Assembly (NCBI GenBank): GCA_000702245.1
Contig: KL370879.1
Location: 281,443-345,442 of the forward strand
Reading direction: 5' to 3'
DNA: 64,000 bases
DNA from: Lachnospiraceae bacterium C6A11
Lineage (GTDB): Bacteria > Bacillota > Clostridia > Lachnospirales > Lachnospiraceae
Below are positions 41,383 through 50,804 of the stretch, piece by piece (within the stretch, counting starts at the first letter, position 1; each line of letters begins with the position of its first letter). Under the pieces are notes generated by a model. The model was given only the letters and a program-made list of their open reading frames with translations. It was not told where the DNA came from and searched no databases. Both the position numbers and the translations under genes were made by a program.

Positions 41383-42470
41383 AATAATATTATTGCTCCT
41401 GATATTAAAAGTAATATTATAGCTATACAGAGAATGATTGCCGGGATTGCAGGCTTGTCCACCACCTTATTGATAGTGATCTCGTTAACCTCCATAACCT
41501 TCTGCGACTGGATATCATTTACGATATCCTTGACCGTAACCGTGTCGGTCTGCTTGTAGAAGGCACCTCCGGTCTTCTCAACATCTTCCTTCATTTCACG
41601 TGCAAGCTTGTCATAATCCTTGGAATAATCATTGAGTCTCGTAAATACCTGCTCATTCGGGAAGATACCAAAGATCGTTACGCCGTTGTTCTTGCACATA
41701 TCACTTGCTTCGTCCAGCTCAACCAGCGGCTTGCTGAGAGCCTCCTGAGCATTATCTGTGGACATGATTATTATTCTTGTTCTGTTCTCATCATCAAGAT
41801 GTGGGAAGCTGAACAGTGCTGATGCAAGACCCTCTCCGATAAGGGAGCTGCCCTTCGTGTAATTATTTACCAGCGTACCCGCATCATAATAGCTGAGGAG
41901 CTCTGAAAGCTCATAATATCTTTCATCCAGCTGATAATAATAAACGTTCCAGTAATTCTCCACGTACTCTCTCTGGAGCTCAAAATACGTTTTCAGGTCA
42001 TCCAGCTTCTTCAGGATGAAATCATAATCATCTGTCATTGGAACATAAAGAACCGTCGATGTATTGTAGATGGTTATGCCGAATCTGTCTCCGTCAAGTC
42101 CCTTCACAACCTCCTTGAGGCTGTCAACCAGATCGTAGTTCAGGTAGCAGATTGAGTAAGAAACGTCGAGGCAGAGGTAGATGTCTCTCTTCTTCGTACC
42201 GTTCGATACCGTCTCCGTCTTGACAGGTCTGGCCATAAGGAAAAGTGATGCCACGATTGCAATGATGATACTGAACTCCATCACTATCTTAAGAAAGCCA
42301 TGTACATTTTTATAGGTTTTGTATTCCGGAAGATTCCTCGCGTAGCTTGTATTTGCTACTCTCACTCCGCCCTTAAACTTGTATTTTCTCCTGATCACGT
42401 GAAATACGATCACAAGGGCGATAAGTACGGGAATTCCGATCTTGGTTATTAATGGATATTTTAGCGCCAT
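41379..42470 (-). CDS. VWA domain membrane protein (BatA-like)
   Basis: A 363-residue protein with N-terminal helices (GIPVLIALVIVFHVI and IVMEFSIIIAIVASLFLMA), a VWA domain with a MIDAS of DVSYS and YTKGSSLIGEG, and a C-terminal helix. It overlaps the upstream small gene by ten bases and the next VWA gene by four, indicating coupled translation. Compared with BatB it is longer and has an extended insertion with several Tyr residues (YWNVYYYQLDERYYEL). Confidence 0.9.
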   Translation of the reverse strand: MALKYPLITKIGIPVLIALVIVFHVIRRKYKFKGGVRVANTSYARNLPEYKTYKNVHGFLKIVMEFSIIIAIVASLFLMARPVKTETVSNGTKKRDIYLCLDVSYSICYLNYDLVDSLKEVVKGLDGDRFGITIYNTSTVLYVPMTDDYDFILKKLDDLKTYFELQREYVENYWNVYYYQLDERYYELSELLSYYDAGTLVNNYTKGSSLIGEGLASALFSFPHLDDENRTRIIIMSTDNAQEALSKPLVELDEASDMCKNNGVTIFGIFPNEQVFTRLNDYSKDYDKLAREMKEDVEKTGGAFYKQTDTVTVKDIVNDIQSQKVMEVNEITINKVVDKPAIPAIILCIAIILLLISGAIILL

Positions 42471-42937
42471 GTTTCAAGAACCTTCCTGGTCTTAAATATT
42501 GAACTGAATATATCTGAATAAGTTTCTCTTGCGAACTCCGGCTCGTAATACTCGCTGACAAGCCTTGTCAGGCTCGGCATTCTGAGCTTCTTGATCTCGG
42601 ACAGGCTGTATTTATCTACAGGGATTCCTGTTGCCTCAAACACGAAGTCTCTGATACAGCCGCTGAGCCTCTGATAAGATTCTCTTACGGTCAGCTGTCC
42701 GCTTCTCGAAGACATCTCAATATTATACAGAACACCGAGATATTTCGACTTGATCTCCTGAAGAGTCTTAGGCGGAACCTTCTTTATCTTCGGCTTCTTC
42801 GGCTTTCTGAGCCTGCCCTTAAACAGCACTCGGAAAACGATCTGCGCCGCGATAATTAGAAGCACTAGTGCAACCGCGATTATCATCCACAGACTCATAT
42901 ATGAATTTGGCTCCTGAAGCTCAACTGATACTTTCAT
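42461..42937 (-). CDS. Small membrane protein of the Bat-type operon
   Basis: A 158-residue protein with one N-terminal helix (LWMIIAVALVLLIIAAQIV), a basic linker (KPKKPKIKKVPPKT) and a helical C-terminal region. Its position between DUF58 and VWA genes is that of DUF4381-type proteins. ATG 42937 has a GAAAGG site and overlaps the DUF58 gene's end; M at 42952 has no such support. Function unknown, presumably part of the assembly. Confidence 0.8.
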   Translation of the reverse strand: MKVSVELQEPNSYMSLWMIIAVALVLLIIAAQIVFRVLFKGRLRKPKKPKIKKVPPKTLQEIKSKYLGVLYNIEMSSRSGQLTVRESYQRLSGCIRDFVFEATGIPVDKYSLSEIKKLRMPSLTRLVSEYYEPEFARETYSDIFSSIFKTRKVLETWR

Positions 42938-43796
42938 GCTTATGCCTTTCAAACAGTTCTATTACTTTCTCTATGATATCCTTTTCGCTGGAAATAGAGA
43001 TATACGATACTCCGTAACGCTTGAAGCGTTCGTTAATCTTTAAGTATCTGCTCTGCCTCTCCTTCTGCTCTGCCTTAAGAAGCTTTGAGCGGCGGGAGGT
43101 GTAGTCGTCCTCGTATTTTCCTCTGTCAACATCGAAGACATCGTCGCCGTACATATAAGCGTCCTCGATGTTTATTACGAGAAGATCATTGTTAACGGTG
43201 ATCTTTCTGAGAATCTTCTCATTAAGAGTGTCCATTCCGGCCATATCGGTGATCAGTATGATGACCATCTTGCGTCTCATGCTCTCAGAGATGTAATCAA
43301 GCATCCCTGCCGGATCGCTCTTTTCACCCTTATCTATATTCTGGCTGCACTTTGTCATAAGGTTCTCAAAATGCGCCGCACCGTTTCTGAAAAAGCTGAA
43401 GAAGGTTCCGTTCTCTGTCCCCTGCATCAGCGCGAAATCGTCTCCATGCTTATCAACAAGATAAGCGATCGTGCCGAAGATATCTACCGCAAGAGCTCCC
43501 TTATCTTCAAAACTTAGGGTGTCCGCTCTCATCTTAGCGCCGGTATCCACAACGAAAAGCACATTATGCTTCTTCTCCGCAATGAATCTCCTGACAAGAG
43601 TCTTGCCTGTTTTCGAAGAGGACTTCCAGTCGATATCCTTGATATTGTCGCCATAGGTATATTCTCTCAGGTCATCAAAATCAAGACTTCGTCCTCTGAA
43701 TACTGAGGTGAACTCTCCATCAAGTATATTTGAAGTTTTCCTGCTGGTATAAAGATTTATCTCAGCTCTTATCTTCGCCAGATTATCATAATCCAT
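42921..43796 (-). CDS. DUF58 domain protein (MoxR-associated)
   Basis: A 291-residue soluble protein with the DUF58 signature (GEFTSVFRGRSLDFDDLREYTYGDNIKDIDWKSSSK region; key residues Arg-Gly and the DIDWK) followed by a VWA-like fold (VLFVVDTGAKM, ILITDMAGMD). It is the usual partner of MoxR ATPases, placed directly after moxR with a 20-bp gap. The function of the family is only loosely known (assembly or insertion of metal or cofactor is proposed). Confidence 0.92.
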   Translation of the reverse strand: MDYDNLAKIRAEINLYTSRKTSNILDGEFTSVFRGRSLDFDDLREYTYGDNIKDIDWKSSSKTGKTLVRRFIAEKKHNVLFVVDTGAKMRADTLSFEDKGALAVDIFGTIAYLVDKHGDDFALMQGTENGTFFSFFRNGAAHFENLMTKCSQNIDKGEKSDPAGMLDYISESMRRKMVIILITDMAGMDTLNEKILRKITVNNDLLVINIEDAYMYGDDVFDVDRGKYEDDYTSRRSKLLKAEQKERQSRYLKINERFKRYGVSYISISSEKDIIEKVIELFERHKHESIS

Positions 43797-43816
43797 CTCA
43801 CAGTCTCCCGAAAGTA

Positions 43817-44830
43817 TTATGGTGTTTTAACCGAATTTACAACCTGATCGATAATTGTCTCTACGCTTACATTATCTGCAACTGCTGAATAATTAAGCTC
43901 TATTCTGTGGCGGAGCACCTGATAACGGAGGAGCTTAACATCATCCGGAGTAACATAGGTTCTGCCGTAGATAAGCGCAACTGCCTTCGCGATCTTCATG
44001 AAGGCGATCGATGCTCTCGGGCTCGCACCCATTCTTACGTAGCGGCTGTATTCCTTCGGAAGGAGCTTCTCAGTCTGTCTGGTTGCGCCAACGATAAGAG
44101 ATATGTATTTCTTGATGATCGGATCAACGTAAACTCTCTCGGCAATATCCTGAACTCTGTCAACGTCCTGGATAGTAAGCACTGAAGGAGTCTTGCTGAT
44201 CACGCCTGACTCGATCCTGCTAAGGATCTCAGCCTCTTCATCAGGTGAAGGATATGTGATCTTCTCCTTGATGATGAAACGGTCTGTCTGTGCCTCTGAC
44301 AGAAGGTAAGTACCCTCCTGCTCTATAGGGTTCTGGGTAGCAAATACGATAAATACATCGTCCGGCAGCTTATAGGTTACGCCGCCGATTGTAACCTGTT
44401 TCTCCTGCATGGCCTCGAGCATGGCACTCTGAGTCTTTGCACTTGAACGGTTGATCTCGTCGAGAAGTACGAAGTTTGCAAATACAGGACCAAGTGCGGT
44501 CTCGAACTTACCGGTTGACTGATTGTATATCTGTGTACCGATGATATCACTCGGAAGAAGATCCGGTGTACACTGTATTCTTGAGAACTTGCCATCAACC
44601 GCATCAGAAATAGTCTTAGCAGCTGTTGTCTTCGCAAGACCCGGAACCGACTCGATCAGAACGTGTCCGTCAGCTATGATCGAAGCGATCATAGAGAACT
44701 TGAGATTCTGCTGACCAACTACCTTCTCATCGAAATAGTTGGAAAGCTTTCTTATTGCATCCTGAGCATATTCAAACTCTTCGTTTGTTATGCCTGCATT
44801 CTGTGCACCGTTTGTAAGATTTGGATTCAT
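43817..44830 (-). CDS. MoxR-family AAA+ ATPase
   Basis: A 337-residue ATPase: GLAKTT Walker A variant (residues ~64-69), Walker B LLDEINRSSAKTQSAML, sensor FATQNPIEQEGTYLLSEAQTDRF and a C-terminal helical domain (RMGASPRASI, RYQVLRHRIELNYSA). MoxR proteins act as chaperones for assembly, with VWA partners. It heads the operon that continues with DUF58, VWA and TPR genes. The leader carries tandem hairpin repeats, so regulation at RNA or operator level is likely. Confidence 0.95.
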   Translation of the reverse strand: MNPNLTNGAQNAGITNEEFEYAQDAIRKLSNYFDEKVVGQQNLKFSMIASIIADGHVLIESVPGLAKTTAAKTISDAVDGKFSRIQCTPDLLPSDIIGTQIYNQSTGKFETALGPVFANFVLLDEINRSSAKTQSAMLEAMQEKQVTIGGVTYKLPDDVFIVFATQNPIEQEGTYLLSEAQTDRFIIKEKITYPSPDEEAEILSRIESGVISKTPSVLTIQDVDRVQDIAERVYVDPIIKKYISLIVGATRQTEKLLPKEYSRYVRMGASPRASIAFMKIAKAVALIYGRTYVTPDDVKLLRYQVLRHRIELNYSAVADNVSVETIIDQVVNSVKTP

Positions 44831-44879
44831 CTTTAACTACCCCTTATTCTTATTTTTGTATCTTATGGCTGCTCCGCTG

Positions 44880-44947
44880 CAGCCTGTTATTCGTAGCTTT
44901 TGTACGTAATAACCATCCTGCTATCCGTCATTTTTATACGTGATAAC
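44880..44947 (-). repeat. Two tandem 34-nt hairpin repeats in the moxR leader
   Basis: Two contiguous 34-base units (44880-44913 and 44914-44947) are 26/34 identical, head to tail. Each folds on the minus strand as GTTATY-A-CGTA ... ACG-RATARC. Position 6 (C in one, T in the other) pairs with position 23 (G, A), a compensatory change, and position 2 pairs G-T or A-T. A further small hairpin (44867-44884) overlaps the last unit. They lie 50 bp or more before the moxR ATG. The 199-bp gap to the next gene holds nothing else I can name. Confidence 0.6.
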
Positions 44948-45029
44948 TGTCCGATTTTTCATAACCAACATATGTTATACGAACCACCGGATGGTTTTTA
45001 TGGAATTTTTTTTATTTTTTTGCAGCTTA

Positions 45030-46157
45030 TTAATATCCGATGAAAGCATATGCTGCGATAAGGAAGATCAGGAATACTATACTGAAGCCTGTAAATGCAA
45101 GTACGTATTTTCCCTTCTTACTGCCCGGCAGCCTGCCGTAAAGCTTGAAGGATATAAGACTCGCCATTGATGCGATAAGTGTACCGAGCCCACCGAAGTC
45201 TGTTCCTATGCAGACCGCCTTGTAATCCGTTGTCATACCGGATATCAGGATGCTCGAAGGAACGTTACTGATAAACTGGCTCGTCACAAGCGATACCGAG
45301 AATTCATTTCCCGTAACTATCCTCGACAGGAAGTCATTCACCAGCTCCACCCTCTTCATATTTCCGATGAAGATGAAAAGGAACAGGAAAGTCAGGAGGA
45401 GGAAATAATCAACCTCAAGAAGATTCTTTCTGTCAATGATAAGTACCGCAAGAAGCACTATCCCAAGCACTATATAATACGGCAGAACTCTGAGGATTAT
45501 CATCATGCTGAGAGCAAATAACACGATATAAACCGCGGTTTTCTGCGGTGTTATATAGCCGATCTTGATCTCTTCCTTCGTATCTCTGACCGTAAGCTTA
45601 GCACTGCCGGTCACGATGCATGTTATCACAACAAGCAGGACAAATGATATCAATGAATACGGAAGCATCATTCCGATAAACTCCAACGGCTTCATATCCG
45701 CAAGATCGTACAGATAGAGATTGTGCGGGTTGCCGATAGGTGTCAGCATACTTCCGAGATTGGCTGCTATGGTCTGAAGAACGATGATAGGTATCAGGCA
45801 TTTCTTCTGATCAGCCATCATAAGTACCTCGACCGTGAACGGCACGAAGGTTATAAGCGCTACATCATTCGTAATGAACATAGCAAAAAAGAAGCATAAA
45901 AGGACAAGTACCAGTCCCAACGTTCTGAGCCGTGTTACCTTTCCCAGAAGCTTCTTTGCTATCTTTCTGAAGAAGCCCTGCCCGCTGAGTCCCGACATGA
46001 TGATCATCAGTGTCAGCAGGGTTCCCAGAGTTTTGAAGTTTATATAATCAATATAATGTTTGTCAAATGGAACTAAAAAGATTGAAAATACTGCCAGCAG
46101 GAACGAAACCATTGTGACAGGCTCATTCCTGAACAGATTCTTTATTATTCGAAGCAT
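45030..46157 (-). CDS. Ion-transporter-superfamily permease (ArsB/CitMHS-like)
   Basis: A 375-residue membrane protein with about ten or eleven helices. Family motifs resemble the ion transporter superfamily (TPIGNPHNLY, FVPFTVEVLMM, TNDVALITFVPF). The pairing of TNDVALI and TSQFISNVPSS marks two inverted halves as in ArsB, NhaD and CitMHS. Substrate is undetermined: dicarboxylate, arsenite or Na/H exchange are possible. It lies 23 bp downstream of proC on the same strand, perhaps co-transcribed. Confidence 0.88.
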   Translation of the reverse strand: MLRIIKNLFRNEPVTMVSFLLAVFSIFLVPFDKHYIDYINFKTLGTLLTLMIIMSGLSGQGFFRKIAKKLLGKVTRLRTLGLVLVLLCFFFAMFITNDVALITFVPFTVEVLMMADQKKCLIPIIVLQTIAANLGSMLTPIGNPHNLYLYDLADMKPLEFIGMMLPYSLISFVLLVVITCIVTGSAKLTVRDTKEEIKIGYITPQKTAVYIVLFALSMMIILRVLPYYIVLGIVLLAVLIIDRKNLLEVDYFLLLTFLFLFIFIGNMKRVELVNDFLSRIVTGNEFSVSLVTSQFISNVPSSILISGMTTDYKAVCIGTDFGGLGTLIASMASLISFKLYGRLPGSKKGKYVLAFTGFSIVFLIFLIAAYAFIGY

Positions 46158-46180
46158 GACCTGTTCGTGACCCTCTCACC

Positions 46181-46975
46181 CTACAGATTTCTGGAAATAT
46201 CTGCACAAGCTTCCATGGCTTCGATCAAACTGCTTCTGAAGCCCATATCCTCAAGCACTCTTACCGCCTCGATAGTTGTACCGGCCGGTGAGCATACCAT
46301 ATCCTTAAGCTCTCCCGGATGCTTTCCGGTTTCAAGCACCATCTTGGCACTACCGTAAACAGCCTGAGCGGCAAACTTATATGCCTGTGCACGTGGCATG
46401 CCGAGCCTTACGGCACCGTCAGCCATAGCTTCTATCATCATAAATACATATGCAGGCGAGCTTCCCGAAACTGAAACGACTGCATCCATAAGCTTCTCAG
46501 GTATAACCTCTGCCTTGCCGAAGGCTGTGAGTATTTCGAGCGCTTTACTCAGCTCATCCTCAGAAACCGTTGTCTCAGGGCTTACACCAGTCATACCTTC
46601 ACCTACGAGCGCAGGTGTATTTGGCATGGTTCTTACTATCTTAAGCTTTCTTCCGAAGGCATCCTCATACCACTTGAGATTCTTTCCGGCAACGATTGAA
46701 ACAACAAGCTTGTTGTCATCTATGATGTCCTTAATCTCCTCTGCAACTATACCGATGACCTGCGGCTTAACCGCAAAGAATATGATATCAGCAAGTCTTA
46801 CAAGCTCCTTATTATCTGATACTGCTGTGATCCCGAAGCTATCCATAGCCTTCTGTCTCTCAGCCTCAACCGGCGATGAACAGATGATGTCCTCCGGTGC
46901 ATAGATTCCTTTTTTAATGATTCCGCCGATGATGGCACTTGCCATATTTCCGGCGCCGATAAAACCAAGTTTCAT
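46181..46975 (-). CDS. proC: Pyrroline-5-carboxylate reductase
   Basis: A complete 264-residue enzyme of the last step of proline synthesis. Rossmann motif GFIGAGNMASAIIGGI, the family mark KPQVI, and the C-terminal dimerisation domain (SGSSPAYVFMMIEAMADGAVRLG, MVCSPAGTTIEAVRVLE) are present. An AAAGGAG site precedes the ATG by 12-13 bases. It is the working copy beside the pseudogene at 1704-3460. Confidence 0.97.
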   Translation of the reverse strand: MKLGFIGAGNMASAIIGGIIKKGIYAPEDIICSSPVEAERQKAMDSFGITAVSDNKELVRLADIIFFAVKPQVIGIVAEEIKDIIDDNKLVVSIVAGKNLKWYEDAFGRKLKIVRTMPNTPALVGEGMTGVSPETTVSEDELSKALEILTAFGKAEVIPEKLMDAVVSVSGSSPAYVFMMIEAMADGAVRLGMPRAQAYKFAAQAVYGSAKMVLETGKHPGELKDMVCSPAGTTIEAVRVLEDMGFRSSLIEAMEACADISRNL

Positions 46976-47064
46976 ATTACTCGAATTTCTCCTTTATTTT
47001 TTCTTTATCAGAAACATGGACAAATAAATCCATTTCTCAACTTCTTCTCATCATCTGAGCAACG

Positions 47065-47115
47065 AAAAAAGAGCCCAGCACAATGATGTATTATATCATA
47101 GTATCAGACTCTTTT
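47065..47115 (-). terminator. Terminator of the GH27 gene
   Basis: A long imperfect stem (AAAAGAG with CTCTTTT-type arms, inner TATGAT/ATCATT) with T6 following on the minus strand. It separates GH27 from proC. Confidence 0.7.
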
Positions 47116-47154
47116 CAATGCCGGCCATGCATACAGGTTTAAATCCGATATAGT

Positions 47155-48444
47155 CTACAGCTCCCGCAGGTCTAAAACAGCCGCTCCGTGAGGCTTCAGT
47201 TTCAGATAAACCGCAGGATTTCCCTCTATCATATCAATTCCTTTTATCTCATTATTCCAAAGTTCGGTCACTCTTACATCTGAGGAATATATTTCCAGTT
47301 CAGACAGCCTCAGGCATATTTCGCTCTCTGTCTCTCCTGCATTGAACAGTGCTGCATAATATCCTCCCTCGGCATTTGCCGCTGCCCAGAGTATATGTTC
47401 ACCTCCGTCTTCTTTTCTGCGCCACACCTGATGAGCATGTCTGGCATTCTTATGCATCTTCAGTATCTCTTTATTTGTGATAATCTTCATCGTAAAATCA
47501 TCAAAGCCTGTCATTTCTCCGCCGATCATAAGCGGTGAACGGAATATGGACCAGAGGGACATCATCGTGACCTGCTCTTCTTCAGTAAACTTCGTCCTGT
47601 TAGCCTTATCATAATCCTGAAGTATCGGTCCTATCGGAAGCATATCCGCATCCGGCCAGTTGCCCGCCCCTGTGTGGATCGACCATTTTTCAGCCCTTTC
47701 AAACATCGCATAAAGGAGCTCCCACTTATCCCAGAAGTCATCCGTGATCCTCCACATATCAGCATTTTTCTTGTAGAACTCTGAATACTCCAGCACTGCC
47801 GGTCCCGGACTGATTGAAAATACCATATTTCTTCCGCAGGAATGCAGACTGCCACTTATAAGCTCCAGCTCATCAGCAAGTCTTGGCATTTCGCGGCAGA
47901 TATCATCAAGCTTGATAAAGTCAACTCCCCAGGATTTATAGAGTGCAAAAATACTGTCGTAATATGCCTTTGCCCCCTCATGTTTCGGATTCAGGCCATA
48001 CATATCCGGATTCCACTCGCAGACATTATTCGGCTCAGCTATCTCCCTTGCGGTATAGCTCGTCCCAAATACAGGCAGATTCAGTTGAACCGCCCTTCTC
48101 GGAATACCGCGCATGATGTGGATTCCGAATTTAAGCCCCAGCGAGTGCACATAGTCCGCCAGCTCCTTAAAGCCCTTACCGCCCGCAGCAGAAGGAAACC
48201 TGTTTTCTGCCGGAAGAAGCCTTCCGTACTCATCCATTGTAAGCTCTTGAAAAGGAATATACTCATGAGTTTTTGCTTCGGGACCTGCCCACTGAATATC
48301 CACAACAATATATTCCCAGCCGTATTTCAGAAGGTTTTCCGACATGAATTCGGCATTCTTTCTTACTGATTCCTCTGTTACACCTGCTCCGTAACAATCC
48401 CAGCTGTTCCAGCCCATAGGTGCATATTTTTTTATGTTCAACAT
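47155..48444 (-). CDS. GH27 alpha-galactosidase
   Basis: A 429-residue family 27 glycosidase that lacks a signal peptide, so it acts on imported oligosaccharides. It opens MGWNSWDCYGAGVTEE, typical of GH27. The nucleophile is in VDFIKLDDICRE, and the acid/base Asp lies in DMWRITDDFWDKW. The C-terminal beta-sandwich (ILWAAANAEGGYYAALFNAG) is present. Alpha-galactosidase on raffinose or galactomannan fragments is the likely role; the GH27 family also includes alpha-N-acetylgalactosaminidases and beta-L-arabinopyranosidases. Confidence 0.93.
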   Translation of the reverse strand: MLNIKKYAPMGWNSWDCYGAGVTEESVRKNAEFMSENLLKYGWEYIVVDIQWAGPEAKTHEYIPFQELTMDEYGRLLPAENRFPSAAGGKGFKELADYVHSLGLKFGIHIMRGIPRRAVQLNLPVFGTSYTAREIAEPNNVCEWNPDMYGLNPKHEGAKAYYDSIFALYKSWGVDFIKLDDICREMPRLADELELISGSLHSCGRNMVFSISPGPAVLEYSEFYKKNADMWRITDDFWDKWELLYAMFERAEKWSIHTGAGNWPDADMLPIGPILQDYDKANRTKFTEEEQVTMMSLWSIFRSPLMIGGEMTGFDDFTMKIITNKEILKMHKNARHAHQVWRRKEDGGEHILWAAANAEGGYYAALFNAGETESEICLRLSELEIYSSDVRVTELWNNEIKGIDMIEGNPAVYLKLKPHGAAVLDLREL

Positions 48445-48515
48445 ATCTTCTCCTTTATGTTTTGCTCATGATGCGTAATAAATATTTTTCGAAATGTCGA
48501 TTTTTATCCGGAATA

Positions 48516-50621
48516 TCAATTATATGTTTTCTCGATAAAATCGATCATCTTCTGTATATTGTCCTTCCTTGCCCCAAGGAAATCCTCTATGCTCTTAATG
48601 CTCCATGATGGATCATTCGGAATCACCGGATCCTTGTAACGGTCAAAGAACTGCGGATAAAGCGGTGAATAAATACTTGTAAACTTATCCAATGTCTCCA
48701 CTGCCGCTTTCTGCTCAAACTCATTTTCAGAAAGTGAAAGCAGCTTTTCTTCAAACTCCTTACGGAAACCATCATTCGTCATGAAATATGCAAAGCAGAG
48801 AACTGCCGGATTGCTTGTATCCATATCCAGAAGTCCCTTTGGCTTATAGTTATCTTCCTTGATAGTATTATGACCTGCATCGGATCTTCCGCTCCAGCCG
48901 CCGAAATCCAGATCGTAAAATACAAATCTCCAGCGTCCGTCACCGTAGCCATCCGTTCCGTCCGGTTCAGTTGATTTCCACATTGACCAGTTTTTGCCCG
49001 GCCAGTCCCATTTATTATCTATCCAGGTTTCCACTGCAAAATACTCCAGTACAGACTGCGGATCCACAAGCTTCACGAATTCATCATAAGACTCCTGATC
49101 CTTAAGGTCCGAATGCGTATCAAAGAAATCCAGAAGTTCCCTGAAATAATAATCCTCCGGTTCACCCTCAGGAAGTTCACCCTCATCAAGTTTATAGCCC
49201 AGCTTGAGAGCCTCGGCATCGCCCTTGTAGAGCACAACATTATCCTTGTCTACACCGTGAAGCTCTTCAAAATAATCGTCACTATAATCCTCCTGAAGTA
49301 TATAGAGGCCCCAGTATTCTCCGTTCAGATATAAGATACACGGACGTGATTTCTGTGTATCCACCGACATATCCGCGCAGAAGCTCTGCCAGAAGGTATC
49401 GTTGAATTTCGCTCCCATGGCTGCATTTCCACCTGCTCGAAGCACCAGATTTTTGTATTTATCCATAACCTTGCCTTCATCGTTCAGATAATCCTCACCG
49501 AAGACAGGGTATTCGAAATTCTTCTGTCCGTAGTCCTTTCTCGCATAGAGGCGGAAGCCCTTCTGCAGATCTGATCTTGAATAATTGCCCTGTATCCTTA
49601 CGCCACAGTTCTGCGAAAATGCAGTGCTTACGTTTCCATCCCCATCTATCTCAAGCATGGTTATACCTGCCAGACGCTCCCAGTCTCTGCCCTTCTGATT
49701 ATAATTTGCAGGCAGCTTTCTGCTGTCCTCCGGGTCTGCCTTATTTGCAGTCCTGTAATAGCCTTCCACCGATTTTGCAAATACATCACCTTTAACATAG
49801 ATTCCCTTATCAGATGCGAAAAGGTCATCATAGTCCATAGAGAGCGATATGACTGCAAGAGGCTGTCCGGAGGCCTTGCAGCTTTCTGCAAGTCCCTGTA
49901 TATGCTCTTCCATGGTTCCTATGAAATATACTGCATTTGCTTCCTCGGATATTTCTCCTTCAGCATTCTTAGCCACTGCTCTGACGGTCATGCATTTATC
50001 AACATCTTCATCTGCAGGTGGCTGTATGTAACATTCAAATGTCTTCTCAGCCTTCTTGGCATTGCTGTAATTCGCACAGAAAAGATCCGGAGAAACTGCA
50101 GAAACAACATTCGGATCATCCTTCCTGTCACGTATCTGTACAGCCTCTTCGTATTTCACTGCTGTATCACTGCTTGCCGGATCACTTCCGTCCGTGGTAT
50201 ACCATATTTCTTTATAATCCTTGTCATCTGAAGTGATCTCAAGCTTAAACTCATTTTTATATACTCCCGATGCAGCCGAGAAGGTCAACACGCCTGAAGT
50301 GTAGGGAATCTTCTCTTCGTTTCCGGTATTGTTTCCGCCAGATTCAGTTGTATTATCTGTTCCGGTATCACCTGTGTTCTGATCGTTTCCTGTCGCGCTG
50401 TCAGACTCTGTCGTCTGGTCTGTTTCTGTCGAACCATCATCACTGGTCATCTGATCGGTTACAGTAGAACCATCCTCCTCGGTCGTCTGAATAGTCTCAG
50501 TCCCCTGCGTTGTCTTGTCAGTCTCTGAGTTCTTCTCTCCGTTCTTACCGCAGGCAGAGAGTGCAAGCGCTGTTATCAGCGCATAAGTCGCAATAGGTTT
50601 GATAAATCTTTTCTTTAACAT
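48516..50621 (-). CDS. CotH kinase-family lipoprotein with chitobiase-like domain
   Basis: A 701-residue lipoprotein (signal with lipobox LSACG). A Thr/Asp/Ser-rich linker (~25-105) is followed by a CHB_HEX_C-type beta domain (YKEIWYTTDGSDPASSDT, ~125-220). The CotH domain covers ~280-690 (GNYSRSDLQKGFRLYARKDYG, FYDLDFGGWSG, and LKAGG-like LVLRAGGNAAMG). CotH proteins are secreted or spore-coat protein kinases and in this family often appear as cellulosome or surface proteins. Its target here is unknown. AAGGAG precedes the ATG. Confidence 0.9.
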   Translation of the reverse strand: MLKKRFIKPIATYALITALALSACGKNGEKNSETDKTTQGTETIQTTEEDGSTVTDQMTSDDGSTETDQTTESDSATGNDQNTGDTGTDNTTESGGNNTGNEEKIPYTSGVLTFSAASGVYKNEFKLEITSDDKDYKEIWYTTDGSDPASSDTAVKYEEAVQIRDRKDDPNVVSAVSPDLFCANYSNAKKAEKTFECYIQPPADEDVDKCMTVRAVAKNAEGEISEEANAVYFIGTMEEHIQGLAESCKASGQPLAVISLSMDYDDLFASDKGIYVKGDVFAKSVEGYYRTANKADPEDSRKLPANYNQKGRDWERLAGITMLEIDGDGNVSTAFSQNCGVRIQGNYSRSDLQKGFRLYARKDYGQKNFEYPVFGEDYLNDEGKVMDKYKNLVLRAGGNAAMGAKFNDTFWQSFCADMSVDTQKSRPCILYLNGEYWGLYILQEDYSDDYFEELHGVDKDNVVLYKGDAEALKLGYKLDEGELPEGEPEDYYFRELLDFFDTHSDLKDQESYDEFVKLVDPQSVLEYFAVETWIDNKWDWPGKNWSMWKSTEPDGTDGYGDGRWRFVFYDLDFGGWSGRSDAGHNTIKEDNYKPKGLLDMDTSNPAVLCFAYFMTNDGFRKEFEEKLLSLSENEFEQKAAVETLDKFTSIYSPLYPQFFDRYKDPVIPNDPSWSIKSIEDFLGARKDNIQKMIDFIEKTYN

Positions 50622-50756
50622 GTCAGCATAACTCCTTTTGATAAATACTTTTATCGTCCACCCATGTTTATTGTTTATAAACCTATCTTATCAGCCCTGT
50701 TCCTTCCATCATACCCGCAAAAATACACCATTATTACACTACATGCTTGAAATATA

Positions 50757-50786
50757 AAAACACCACCGAATAAACCGGTGGTGTTA
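50757..50786 (-). terminator. Terminator of the LRR-AAA-VWA locus
   Basis: AACACCACCG and its complement around a 7-nt loop, with TTTT following on the minus strand, 19 bp after the LRR gene. The spacer 50622-50756 toward the CotH promoter region holds no other gene that I can see. Confidence 0.85.
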
Positions 50787-50804
50787 TCATTGATCATCTG
50801 CTGT

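Noticed and set aside
44985-45010. Short AACCA/TGGTT hairpin with T-run as plus-strand terminator
   Set aside because: No plus-strand gene precedes it and the stem is only five bases plus a GC core.
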